A stretch of DNA of 64,000 nt from CALSMU01 sp965230225 (GTDB lineage Bacteria > Bacteroidota > Bacteroidia > Flavobacteriales_D > Parvicellaceae), in assembly GCA_965230225.1 (NCBI GenBank), contig CBDDKM010000002.1, forward strand, positions 806,001 to 870,000. Direction: 5' to 3'. Every line of letters begins with the position of its first letter. Positions within the stretch are counted from its first letter, which is position 1. The position numbers and the translations under genes are program-made. Below are positions 53,601 through 61,262 of this stretch, in pieces. Under the pieces are notes generated by a model. It was given only the letters and a program-made list of their open reading frames with translations, was not told where the DNA came from and ran no database searches.

Positions 53601-53660
53601 TATCTGCTAAAACTAGAGGTGAATGGTCAAAGTTCTTTCCAAAAGGTAGTTAAGCAGTAG
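50610..53660 (+). CDS. T9SS surface protein: propeller, SprB repeats, KAQDHNSTRSNR module, sorting domain
   Basis: 1016 residues; signal peptide (MKHLAFFAILVAGTINSTAQ). A beta-propeller of (L)VKTDANGDTLWT / TSDGGY(I/L)(V/L)(A)G blades spans about 25-420. Four SprB-type repeats span about 440-735 (CHGDCNGSATVSVSDGQGPYSYLW, then VTDDVGC and so on). The shared module spans about 742-923, ending in KAQDHNSTRSNR at 912-923. A T9SS type A sorting domain closes it (VPNPGNGLFTIWIG, LFDLSGKRIL). Extracellular adhesin or display protein. It follows the SpoIIE gene by 147 nt with its own -7 box. Confidence 0.88.
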   Translation: MKHLAFFAILVAGTINSTAQTTFQNTFGSSNGSQFNDVVINSDGTYVGVMATNDYDMMMMTEATALVKMDANGDTLWTSAFDDGGMLSMVPNSIDTTSDGGYIVAGDHGGASLTKLDATGTVEWSKQYAMGTGATTGKSAHQTPDGGYLLAGGAFVSGSDYEFYLVKTDANGDTLWTNHYGTSEREYLENMILTSDGGCMLVGYRSLTSSTNEYSALSMKIDGTGNLEYSKTYHSNWSDFHHIWDNLIETSDGGFVFVGRGFNPVDNFTFPFAMKTDALGNAIWKGDYRDVFADFITVVFNGVDETPSGDLIAVGRSSWLAGSVSITKMNGSTGVAEWREEYTSPGNDEAHAVKVAADGSIIVVGSGGFNNPYNGAYAIKTDSNGIAEDCFRNSRSVGFPSSGSNSNLAVSATNFGGTINSISYFEHRGIELHRLLLTLDIDGSDPLCHGDCNGSATVSVSDGQGPYSYLWSTGGNLDTEIGLCPSTFYVTVTDDVGCSRLDSVSLSEPSQLQLSSNVNHVSCFGAYDGAIDISVSGGTPGYSYLWPTQDTTEDISGLSGGFYQVSVTDTNGCEANTGVIVQEPQQLVTVISGTVNASCNGVCDGELNSITLGGTSPYTFQWNDPLAQTTFDATGLCVGQYLLTVTDDNGCVALANGTITEPAPLTLSVSTEASECFASNGSADAMVSGGTSPYQYSWNGAAASAVDSVENQAVGSYVLDVTDDNGCTIQETYDINSFTTPVEICVVSVDTSMNKNLIVWEKPQVTNIQGFYIYRNIAGAYSQVGYQPYDSISQYVDTDFGVDPQITSYRYKISVLDSCGNESALSDFHETIHLTSSLGVSNEVNLIWDDYEGVAFNEYEIYRDTTNIGNWELIGTVLSTNFTFVDNTVPLNATTLRYSVEVVLPSTCSAEKAQDHNSTRSNRTLMAGPGAVTSVETNILEKAKVVPNPGNGLFTIWIGAQEWSYELFDLSGKRILGEENNTSMKQPIDIRHLESGVYLLKLEVNGQSSFQKVVKQ

Positions 53661-53714
53661 TGATATCGCCTGTATCATTTTTATGTTAAAAGGCTAATAA
53701 TCAATTACGAAAAG

Positions 53715-53746
53715 TTGCTTTGTGATATACTTTTCGGTTACTTTTG
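53715..53746 (+). promoter_or_regulatory. Promoter of the nine-PKD T9SS gene
   Basis: TTG at 53715-53717, a 21-nt spacer and TACTTTTG at 53739-53746. The ATG at 53768 follows 21 nt later. A weak hairpin, TGATA/TATCA with a T-run at 53661-53681, may terminate the previous gene. Confidence 0.6.
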
Positions 53747-53767
53747 TGCCACATAAATACGGACTTC

Positions 53768-56700
53768 ATGAAAACCTCTAAAATTGTTGCCTTACTGGCA
53801 TTTACCCTTACTACAATTTTTACCAGTGCACAAATTTCGTTTACAGCCGATGTAACATCAGGATGTGCGCCACTTACGGTTAACTTTACTAATACCTCAA
53901 CAGATCCTAATGCGGTTACTTACCAATGGAACTTTGGAGATGGAACCCCGTGGCAATCTGGAACAGATCAAACTCACACATTTACCAACGGTGGAAGCTT
54001 TACAGTTTGGCTTCAGGCTTACGATGCTACCAGTGGATATTTGGGAGATCATTACGTAAACATCGATGTACAGGGGCAACCATCAGGATTTAATGTAAAT
54101 ACAGATTCTATTTGTCCGGGTGATGTAGCTAACTTCCAGGTGTATAGCTCAGGAAGTACTTTTGAATGGGACTTTGGAGATGGAACCACTCATACAGAAT
54201 ACAGTTCATACAATGGTGCCAGTCATACCTATAACACACCGGGAACTTATACGGTAACTGTTGATGTTACTACTTCTTGTGGGGTGTTTACAGTAGATAC
54301 TAGCATTGTGGTGGCTCACGGATTAGCCTTCGAAAACCAACCTTATCATGTGGTTCATGCAGACACTTCTTGTCCTGGTGGAATTGTTTCTATGTATACT
54401 GATAATAGTTATTCATCTTACTATTGGGACTTCAACGACGGTAATTCATCTACCGACTGGGATACGCAACACGCATTTACCAATGCAGGATGGAATTATA
54501 TTAACTTAACGGTTACCAATGGTTGTGGATCAAACATAGTTCTTACAGATAGTGTTTTTGTTGGCAACAGTGTTCCTGTTTACAATCCATACATTTGGGA
54601 AGTTGATTCCGTTTGTCCGGGAGAAGAATTTAATATTCAGGCCACCTCTAATAATGGAGTAAACTATTCGTGGGATTTCAACGACGGTAATCCACCGGTT
54701 ATTGGAAGTAACATTAACTACTCAATAGCTAATGCCGGAACTTATAATGTCAACCTAACCATTACTAACGATTGTGGTGTTGATTCTATCATTCCAACAA
54801 CCATAGTGGTTACTCCAAACGCACCATTAAATAATGTAAGTTTTTGGGTTAGTAATCATTATATCTGTCCTGGAGACAATGTAGAGTTTGGAAACAATGG
54901 ACATTACCATAGTTATTACTTCGATTTTGGAGATGGTACCGGTTCTTCAAATGTTTGGAACCATACTTATAACAATGTTGGAGACTATGTAGTTTCTGCC
55001 ACCATTCAGAATGCCTGTGGTAACAGTGTAACGCTGTACGATACGATTCACGTTCAGAACAACTTGCCATTTACCGGAAACATTAATGCTTCCATGAACA
55101 TGGGACAGTCCTGTATCAATTCGGTAACATCGTTTTATGCGTCTTCAGGATATGCAGGATACCTTTGGGATTTTGGAGATGGAAGTACTTCTACCAATAG
55201 AGAGGCAGAACATATCTATAACTCTCCTGGGAACTACAATGTATCGGTAACAGTTACTAACGGATGTGGAGCAACTGCTGTTCAAAATGTTACAGCACAA
55301 ATTGTAGATAACATGCCTATCCAGCAATTGGATTATGAAATCCTTGGAGATTCAATTTGTCCTGGCGACAATATCTTCTTCACTTCAGACGATAATGAAG
55401 GAATTAACTATACATGGGATATGGGTGATGGTACAGTAGTGAATGACTTTGATTTTACTCATTCTTATTCTACTACAGGAACATACTATGTAACTATTAC
55501 CGGAACCAATGGGTGTGGTAATGATACAACGTTAACTGATTCTGTAATTGTAGATAATAATACTTTCCCTAGCCCTAATAATATGCAGATCTTTACCCAG
55601 CAAGAGGGATGTATTGGTGATGATTTATACTTCGTAGCTGGACCAGGAGGAGCTGGTACTTACCTATGGGAATTTGGAGATGGAAACTCTACCACTCAAA
55701 CAGACCCTGTTAACACACCTGAGGGAATTGTATTTGATGTTGCTCAACACTCTTATTTAAATACTGGTGTTTATGATGTATATTTTACCGTAACCAATGG
55801 GTGTGGAAACTCTTACCATGATACATTACAAGTAGAGGTAGGGACTGTTGGAGATACTGTAGATATCGATGTTTCTTTTTGGTGGGATGAAGAAGTTGCT
55901 TCTTGTCAGGGACAGCCAATTGAATTTGCTGCAGTGGGAGCATCTACCTATGCCTGGGACTTTGGAGATGGATCAGGAACCCTTATTACCCAAGGTTCTT
56001 TAACACCTGTTTATCATACATTCACAAATCCTGGAACGTACAATATTGTTGTAACGGGATTGAACAATTGTGGAATTTCAGATTCGAGAAACGAAGAGAT
56101 ATTTATTCCTCAATCATTAATTACACTATCTACAAATACCGTTCAAGATGCTGATTGCGGTTCGGATAACGGAATGGCAGTAGTATCTGCTACTGGTGGT
56201 TTACCTCCATATTCTTACTCGTGGAGCAACGGAGATAACTCTGTAATTGCTGATAGCCTAACTTCTGGACTTTACATCATAACCGTAACTGATAACAATG
56301 ATTGTTCTAGCGAGGGTATTGTAACCGTAAGTGATAATCAAGGACCTACTATTTTATTGGATAACATTGTAAATGTGGATTGCTATGGACAGGATAATGG
56401 AAGTATCAGTGTTACCATCCTTGGAGGTGTTGCTCCTTATAGCATTCTATGGTCTAATGGAGATCAAACTGAGGATATTTTTAACCTGGTAGCAGGTCCT
56501 TATGAGATTTTCGTTACTGATGCAAATGGATGTCAGGCAATGCAAAGTTTTACGGTAGAACAACCAACTGAGGCGGTAGTGTCAGTTATTACTCAAGATG
56601 TAGATTGTGGAGGAGGAAATGGTGGTGCTATGGCTGTAATAAGTAATGGAGCCGCTCCTTATAATTTCATTTGGCCAAACCAAACAGGACCTTCTAACCA

Positions 56701-57871
56701 AACAGGAGGATTAACAGCAGGCATATATAACCTAATGGTGATTGATGCCAATACTTGTTTACACCAAAAAGAGTTTGTAATTAACGAAAGTACTGCACCA
56801 ATTATCTTAACAGATTCGATTGTTACCGGAACTTGTTCAGGATCGTTAAGTGGTATTTACATTAATACCATTGGAGGTCAGGGACCATTTACCTACACCT
56901 GGTCGGATGGTTCTTCTAACCAGGACTTAACCGGAGTGTTACCGGGAAGTTATTCGGTAGAAATTGAAGGAGCTAATGGATGTAGCTCATTTATGCCATT
57001 TGAAGTGGAAATGACCACGCCGGACGAAAACCCAATTTGTATTGTAACGGTAGATACTAATACGAATACCAATGTAGTTGTTTGGACTCCGGTACAAACA
57101 ACTGATATTGATTACTACAACATTTATAAAGAGAGTTCTCAGAGCGGGTTGTATTACCTCATTGGAACAAGAGATGCGGATAGCTTAAGCTTCTACGAAG
57201 ATGTATTATCTGACCCTACCATTAGATCATGGAGATACAAAATTGCGGCAGTAGATGATTGTGGAAATGAAGGAGATTTGAGCGATGAGCACAAGACCAT
57301 TCACTTAACAGCCAATCTTGGTGTTGGTGGTGTGGTTAACCTAATTTGGGATAATTACGAAGGATTCTCTTATGGTTCATTCCATATTAATCGTTACCAC
57401 CCAACTACGGGATGGCAACAGATTACTACATTGCCTTCTAACCTGAATTCATTTACTGATCAAACTCCTCCGGACGATAGCTTGTTGGTATATACTGTGG
57501 AAGTAGATGCTCCATCGTTGTGTAGTGCAGTAAAAGCGCAGGATCATAACTCAACCAGATCAAACAGAGCAACCATTGGAGCTCCTCAGGATACTACAGG
57601 ATCAGGTGGTGGAGATAATTCGATAGAAGAATTATTACTTCAAAATGCTTCTGTAATTCCTAATCCGAATAATGGAATCTTTACCATAATGGTAAATGCT
57701 GATAACTGGAGCTACCAGTTGTTTGATATGACCGGAAAGCAAATTGCTCGTAAGCAAGGGGTGGTAACTGGAACGGAAACAGTTGATATGACTGAGGTAG
57801 AAACAGGAATATACCTTCTGAAAATTGAAATGAATGAACACGCTGTTTATAGGCGAGTTATCAAACAATAA
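53768..57871 (+). CDS. T9SS surface protein: nine PKD domains, SprB repeats, KAQDHNSTRSNR module
   Basis: 1367 residues from the ATG at 53768 (signal peptide MKTSKIVALLAFTLTTIFTSAQ); a TTG 24 nt upstream is rejected. Nine PKD domains occupy about residues 25-775, each with W-(D/N/E)-FGDG or a variant. Almost all open with a Cys (CPGD/CAPL/CIGD) and close with xxCG, so each may be disulfide-locked. Four SprB-type repeats follow, about 780-1085. The shared module spans about 1089-1267 with KAQDHNSTRSNR at 1256-1267. A T9SS type A sorting domain ends it (IPNPNNGIFTIMVN). It is very likely a long surface-attached stalk. Confidence 0.9.
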   Translation: MKTSKIVALLAFTLTTIFTSAQISFTADVTSGCAPLTVNFTNTSTDPNAVTYQWNFGDGTPWQSGTDQTHTFTNGGSFTVWLQAYDATSGYLGDHYVNIDVQGQPSGFNVNTDSICPGDVANFQVYSSGSTFEWDFGDGTTHTEYSSYNGASHTYNTPGTYTVTVDVTTSCGVFTVDTSIVVAHGLAFENQPYHVVHADTSCPGGIVSMYTDNSYSSYYWDFNDGNSSTDWDTQHAFTNAGWNYINLTVTNGCGSNIVLTDSVFVGNSVPVYNPYIWEVDSVCPGEEFNIQATSNNGVNYSWDFNDGNPPVIGSNINYSIANAGTYNVNLTITNDCGVDSIIPTTIVVTPNAPLNNVSFWVSNHYICPGDNVEFGNNGHYHSYYFDFGDGTGSSNVWNHTYNNVGDYVVSATIQNACGNSVTLYDTIHVQNNLPFTGNINASMNMGQSCINSVTSFYASSGYAGYLWDFGDGSTSTNREAEHIYNSPGNYNVSVTVTNGCGATAVQNVTAQIVDNMPIQQLDYEILGDSICPGDNIFFTSDDNEGINYTWDMGDGTVVNDFDFTHSYSTTGTYYVTITGTNGCGNDTTLTDSVIVDNNTFPSPNNMQIFTQQEGCIGDDLYFVAGPGGAGTYLWEFGDGNSTTQTDPVNTPEGIVFDVAQHSYLNTGVYDVYFTVTNGCGNSYHDTLQVEVGTVGDTVDIDVSFWWDEEVASCQGQPIEFAAVGASTYAWDFGDGSGTLITQGSLTPVYHTFTNPGTYNIVVTGLNNCGISDSRNEEIFIPQSLITLSTNTVQDADCGSDNGMAVVSATGGLPPYSYSWSNGDNSVIADSLTSGLYIITVTDNNDCSSEGIVTVSDNQGPTILLDNIVNVDCYGQDNGSISVTILGGVAPYSILWSNGDQTEDIFNLVAGPYEIFVTDANGCQAMQSFTVEQPTEAVVSVITQDVDCGGGNGGAMAVISNGAAPYNFIWPNQTGPSNQTGGLTAGIYNLMVIDANTCLHQKEFVINESTAPIILTDSIVTGTCSGSLSGIYINTIGGQGPFTYTWSDGSSNQDLTGVLPGSYSVEIEGANGCSSFMPFEVEMTTPDENPICIVTVDTNTNTNVVVWTPVQTTDIDYYNIYKESSQSGLYYLIGTRDADSLSFYEDVLSDPTIRSWRYKIAAVDDCGNEGDLSDEHKTIHLTANLGVGGVVNLIWDNYEGFSYGSFHINRYHPTTGWQQITTLPSNLNSFTDQTPPDDSLLVYTVEVDAPSLCSAVKAQDHNSTRSNRATIGAPQDTTGSGGGDNSIEELLLQNASVIPNPNNGIFTIMVNADNWSYQLFDMTGKQIARKQGVVTGTETVDMTEVETGIYLLKIEMNEHAVYRRVIKQ

Positions 57872-57894
57872 TACTATATTTGACCAAATAGTAT
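57871..57894 (+). promoter_or_regulatory. -7 box inside an imperfect palindrome
   Basis: TATATTTG at 57875-57882 lies within a near-palindrome whose arms, apart from a two-base bulge, are ATACTAT..TTG and CAAATAGTAT. The ATG of the lipoprotein gene is 30 nt downstream. It may regulate that gene or act as a leader hairpin. Confidence 0.35.
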
Positions 57895-57911
57895 AATCAA
57901 TATTGAATACC

Positions 57912-58559
57912 ATGAAAAAACTAAGTTTATTTGGATTAGTAGCCATTTTAGGAGCATTTGTATTTGTGGCTTCTTGTAAGAAAATTAAAGAGGCCCCAGC
58001 TATTACTATAACTGGTGATAATCCGTTTACCATTGGATTGGGAGAGACCTATTCTGATCCTGGTGCAACCGCAGAGAATTCTGATGGGACCACAGCGGAA
58101 GTAACCGCAGATTTATCATTAGTTAATACTAGTGAAACGGGGTCGTTTACTGTAACATACAGCGCCACTAACGAAGTGGGAACACAAACTGCTACAAGAA
58201 CTGTAAATGTTGTAATGAGTCAGTCCAACTGGCTTGGAGATTGGGGTGTTGTAGATGATTGTGGAACAGCTGCTTCTTTACAGGATGTTCAAACCATTAC
58301 TGCCGGAGCAACCTCTTCTGACCTATTAATCGACAATGTTGTTGATTTGGTTGGAGGGCAATTAACTGCTACCATTAGTGGAAATAACATTACTGTTCCT
58401 CAACAAATTATCGATTTAACAGTTGGTAACTTAACTATTTCTGGTACAGGTACTGTAAATGCTACAGGAGATGTTATTACGCTAAACTATACTTATGATA
58501 ATGATACTCCAATTATCGGAGGGTCAGGATCTTGTGTTGCTACATACACCAAGCAATAA
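57912..58559 (+). CDS. Lipoprotein with Ig-like (DUF5011-type) domain
   Basis: 215 residues from the ATG at 57912 (MKKLSLFGLV); lipobox FVASC. Residues about 30-95 form an Ig-like domain with FTIGLGETYSDPGATAENSDG and YSATNEVGTQTATRTVNV, a pattern of surface lipoproteins (DUF5011/HYR-like). The C-terminal half is a beta-rich lipocalin-like stretch with Thr/Asn repeats. It is the last gene of the surface cluster and is followed by a perfect terminator. Function unknown. Confidence 0.85.
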   Translation: MKKLSLFGLVAILGAFVFVASCKKIKEAPAITITGDNPFTIGLGETYSDPGATAENSDGTTAEVTADLSLVNTSETGSFTVTYSATNEVGTQTATRTVNVVMSQSNWLGDWGVVDDCGTAASLQDVQTITAGATSSDLLIDNVVDLVGGQLTATISGNNITVPQQIIDLTVGNLTISGTGTVNATGDVITLNYTYDNDTPIIGGSGSCVATYTKQ

Positions 58560-58581
58560 TTTATTAAACCATAGGATATTT

Positions 58582-58608
58582 AAGGCGACCAACTGGTCGC
58601 CTTTTTTT
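58582..58608 (+). terminator. Rho-independent terminator
   Basis: Perfect 8-bp GC-rich stem GGCGACCA / TGGTCGCC (58584-58591, 58594-58601) with AA before it and T7 after it. Confidence 0.92.
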
Positions 58609-58729
58609 GTCCCGAAAATTGTTAGATTAAACCCCAAAAAGTGAGGTGCGGGCTAAAACAGGAAACCTCTTGTGTGGATTTGCGTATTTTCAACTACCTA
58701 CTTAATAAATACACCAAATTTAACCGCTC

Positions 58730-59497
58730 TTGCTACCAATAAAAAGAATAATCCACACGGCAATTATATTGCTTACCTGTATAGCTATTGCTCCAACTGC
58801 AATGGCACAGTTACCACGAGAATTTGTGGCCACCCATTTTGGGTTAGCCAGCTCTAAAATCAATAACAGTGCTCCACGCTACGATATGAATCGTACTGTT
58901 CAAAGTTTTGGGGGGTTATACCTAACTTTTGATATAAGAAACGAACAATCATTTTTCGAATTCAAGACTTCATCCATGTTTTCCGATATGATTGGAGGTA
59001 GAATTAACTCCAGTGCCCATCAGGGAATAAATGACTTGGTAACTGGAGGGATTATAGGTAAGTTTTTATCTGGAGTTCACTTTGTTTCCACGCCAAATTT
59101 TAGAATGGGTGTGGGTGGAGGACTATCGGGGTACCGAATCGATTGTTCTACTGCCGATGTAGGGTTTTATGCTACTGTTGGGCCTGCTTTGGTAACAGAT
59201 ATTACCATGGGTAAAGGAGCATTTATTAGTTTAAGCGCCAGATATGATATACCATGGAACCACTACATCCCAACAAATGTGGAGCACAGGGAAGAGATGA
59301 TGCAAGAAAAAAATGCTCACTGGATGGCATTTAATATCAACCTTTTTTCCAAGCCAAGGTTAAACATGGGGTTTGAGTATTGGAAAATAATTGCCCGAAA
59401 TGGTTCCGGTCTGGAAGCTAATCGAATCATGGCTTATTTTGCCATCAATATTTTCCGCTTTGGAACCAAGTGGAACTCTGAAATTATCGGGGAATAG
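58730..59497 (+). CDS. Outer-membrane beta-barrel protein
   Basis: 255 residues. The start is a TTG at 58730: an in-frame TAA lies 9 nt upstream, no ATG exists before the signal peptide ends, and the translated MLPIKRIIHTAIILLTCIAIAPTAMA is a good signal peptide. The mature part reads as transmembrane beta strands (GGLYLTFDIRNEQSFFEFKTSSMF, FRMGVGGGLSGYRID, GAFISLSARYDIPW) and ends in a strand (FAINIFRFGTKWN), as in outer-membrane barrels. Function unknown. It meets the end of the convergent 146-residue gene 2 nt later. Confidence 0.78.
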   Translation: MLPIKRIIHTAIILLTCIAIAPTAMAQLPREFVATHFGLASSKINNSAPRYDMNRTVQSFGGLYLTFDIRNEQSFFEFKTSSMFSDMIGGRINSSAHQGINDLVTGGIIGKFLSGVHFVSTPNFRMGVGGGLSGYRIDCSTADVGFYATVGPALVTDITMGKGAFISLSARYDIPWNHYIPTNVEHREEMMQEKNAHWMAFNINLFSKPRLNMGFEYWKIIARNGSGLEANRIMAYFAINIFRFGTKWNSEIIGE

Positions 59498-59499
59498 AC

Positions 59500-59940
59500 C
59501 TATAGCGCAAGCTTCTTTAAATACTCGAGATTTGATACGGAAAAAACGACTGATTTTTTCTTAAACTTAATTCCGATGGTTTGAACTTTATCTTCTTGAA
59601 TCATTTGAATAAGATCATCTTCCAAGTCAATATCAAATTCAGTAATTCCCAATTGATAAGATTTAGAAAAATCGGTTTCAATCTCCAAAGAGTCTGATTC
59701 AATTTTTAAAGTTTTTCCATGACCACTAAACTCGATATCGCAACCTTGGTATACTTTTATATTAAGTGGGCTTAATATTTTAAATCCCAAAAACTGAAAT
59801 CCGTCTACTTCTCTAAATTCTGCACATAGTATTGAGTTTTCTCCTCTGCCAATTACTGCACCTTTGAAGTTTTTAATTTTTTCTACCATAAATGCTTCTG
59901 CATCTATTTCCATTTTTCTTCTTAATAATCCTCCTATCAT
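59500..59940 (-). CDS. Cytoplasmic protein of unknown function
   Basis: 146 residues, no signal peptide, mixed beta and short helices (FKGAVIGRGENSILCAEFREVDGFQFLGFKI, KSYQLGITEFDIDLEDDLIQMIQEDKVQTIGI). No domain is recognised. An alternative ATG lies nine codons inside. It is the last of three small minus-strand genes of unknown function and is convergent with the beta-barrel gene. Confidence 0.7.
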   Translation of the reverse strand: MIGGLLRRKMEIDAEAFMVEKIKNFKGAVIGRGENSILCAEFREVDGFQFLGFKILSPLNIKVYQGCDIEFSGHGKTLKIESDSLEIETDFSKSYQLGITEFDIDLEDDLIQMIQEDKVQTIGIKFKKKSVVFSVSNLEYLKKLAL

Positions 59941-59973
59941 TGCTTTATACTAGGTAACCAAAATTAATTAATC

Positions 59974-60189
59974 TTATTCATTCACTAACCTCCAGTAGGA
60001 AGAGCCAATATAAACCATTCTTCTTTTAAGTTTACTTATTTCTTTAGGGGTTCGAATAAAAATTAACCCACCGTGTTGTTCTCTTACTTCTACAAATCCA
60101 TGTACCGGAACTAGCTCAATGTTTTCCCATTCGGTAATGTCGTGTCCTGTGTTCTTAATCAAATTCATATCCACAAGAAACGATCTCAC
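59974..60189 (-). CDS. Very small protein of unknown function
   Basis: 71 residues from a GTG at 60189, or 64 from the ATG at 60168 (MNLIKNTGHD), which may be the true start. Beta-rich with a basic patch (HGGLIFIRTPKEISKLKRRM). No signal or membrane segment. It sits 17 nt downstream of a small membrane protein gene and 33 nt upstream of the 146-residue gene, so the three may form an operon. No homology recognised. Confidence 0.5.
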   Translation of the reverse strand: MRSFLVDMNLIKNTGHDITEWENIELVPVHGFVEVREQHGGLIFIRTPKEISKLKRRMVYIGSSYWRLVNE

Positions 60190-60206
60190 TTCGTAAAGGA
60201 TTTATG

Positions 60207-60425
60207 TTACTTCTTTCTTTTAATCAAATAAAAACCAATAAATAATAATGGAACGATGAGTGCAGCCATTAGGGCAAACATTTTAACCAAAAAGGACAAG
60301 AATAGAATGCCCAACAAAAAAATGGCTATGAAAAGAATCGCAATGTGTACATTATCTTTTCTGTTGTAATCCAGAAAAATTAAAAAGACAGTACATAAGG
60401 ATATTATGCCCAAAATAGAAATCAC
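60207..60425 (-). CDS. Small two- to three-helix membrane protein
   Basis: 72 residues with a GTG start at 60425. Almost entirely hydrophobic: helices at about 1-18, 27-47 and 49-67 (ILFIAIFLLGILFLSFLV, ALMAALIVPLLFIGFYLI), ending in a positive KRKK that would be cytoplasmic. There is no ATG at the N-terminus of the frame, so the start is uncertain. Function unknown; 20 nt downstream of the methyltransferase. Confidence 0.5.
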   Translation of the reverse strand: MISILGIISLCTVFLIFLDYNRKDNVHIAILFIAIFLLGILFLSFLVKMFALMAALIVPLLFIGFYLIKRKK

Positions 60426-60445
60426 CCGATTAAGTTAATCAATTT

Positions 60446-61153
60446 CTAAATTGTATCCACCTTCCAAAGGGAGAGTTCTTTCCCCTTAAACTCTTTTGTA
60501 AAGCCTTCAGGTACACTTTCCGGAATAGAGTCCATTGGAGTTGGAAAACTGAATGGAGATCGCTCTAAATTAATTGGTCGCCAATCGCCAGTGGTGATGT
60601 CAAAATTGACTTTTTGTTTCGAAAAAGAAGTGGTTAATAAGTATGAAATACCGGATTTTCGAATGTTGTCAATGGCGTTTTCAATGTCTTCATACGAGAA
60701 ATGAACAAAGCAATCTCGCACCAAAATAAGATCAACTTGAGGTAATGAATTGGTTAATAGGTTAAGTGTTTGGAAAGAAACATTAGGAGCACCAAAGTTG
60801 TTTTGGTTTTGAGTAGTTAACTCTTCTACAACATCTGCCCCGATGTATGAAATTCCCGAAAGATCGACCTTTTTCATCCAGTTAAAATCTCCGCATGGAA
60901 GGTCTAATACCGATGTAATTCCATGTTGATTTAAAAATGGCCTTAGCTGTTGAATAAGATTATCAGCAAGTTTCAATGTAGATCCAATGCCCGAAACACT
61001 TTCATCGCTTCCCCAATTGTTGTTTTGATAGATGGATGTAAACACCTCCTCTGCGTTCATGCCTCGATATGGAGAAGCATTTTTGTCGTACTTGAGTTTT
61101 GCTTTTAGCTCCAACAAATTTGAAGGGATGATTTTTTTTAAGTGTTTCTTCAT
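60446..61153 (-). CDS. Class I SAM-dependent methyltransferase
   Basis: 235 residues. A Rossmann fold with motif I VLDLPCGDFNW at 82-92, an acidic residue after strand 2 (YIGADVV), motif IV-like LILVRDCFVHFS at 142-153 and a C-terminal WRPINLERSPF block. The N-terminal GSDESVSGIGSTL and the CGDFNWM pattern place it with methyltransferases often found in polysaccharide or glycan-modification loci. The substrate is unknown and no other glycan genes are adjacent. It is first in a run of four minus-strand genes. Confidence 0.85.
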   Translation of the reverse strand: MKKHLKKIIPSNLLELKAKLKYDKNASPYRGMNAEEVFTSIYQNNNWGSDESVSGIGSTLKLADNLIQQLRPFLNQHGITSVLDLPCGDFNWMKKVDLSGISYIGADVVEELTTQNQNNFGAPNVSFQTLNLLTNSLPQVDLILVRDCFVHFSYEDIENAIDNIRKSGISYLLTTSFSKQKVNFDITTGDWRPINLERSPFSFPTPMDSIPESVPEGFTKEFKGKELSLWKVDTI

Positions 61154-61204
61154 TAGTCACACTAATGTAGTGTATTTGATCACAAATGCTTGCCCTAATA
61201 ATCG

Positions 61205-61236
61205 AAAAAGGGAAGCCTACTACAACTTCCCTTTTT
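61205..61236 (-). terminator. Terminator after the T9SS gene (minus strand)
   Basis: An 11-bp perfect stem AAAAAGGGAAG / CTTCCCTTTTT (61205-61215 and 61226-61236), lying between the minus-strand stop at 61263 and the methyltransferase gene. The T-run in the transcript direction follows the stem. Confidence 0.85.
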
Positions 61237-61262
61237 ATGAAACAACTCAATAGACACCACTT

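Noticed and set aside
58672..58857. A 61-codon plus-strand frame overlapping the start of the barrel gene
   Set aside because: It overlaps the signal peptide region of the barrel gene in another frame and has no plausible product.
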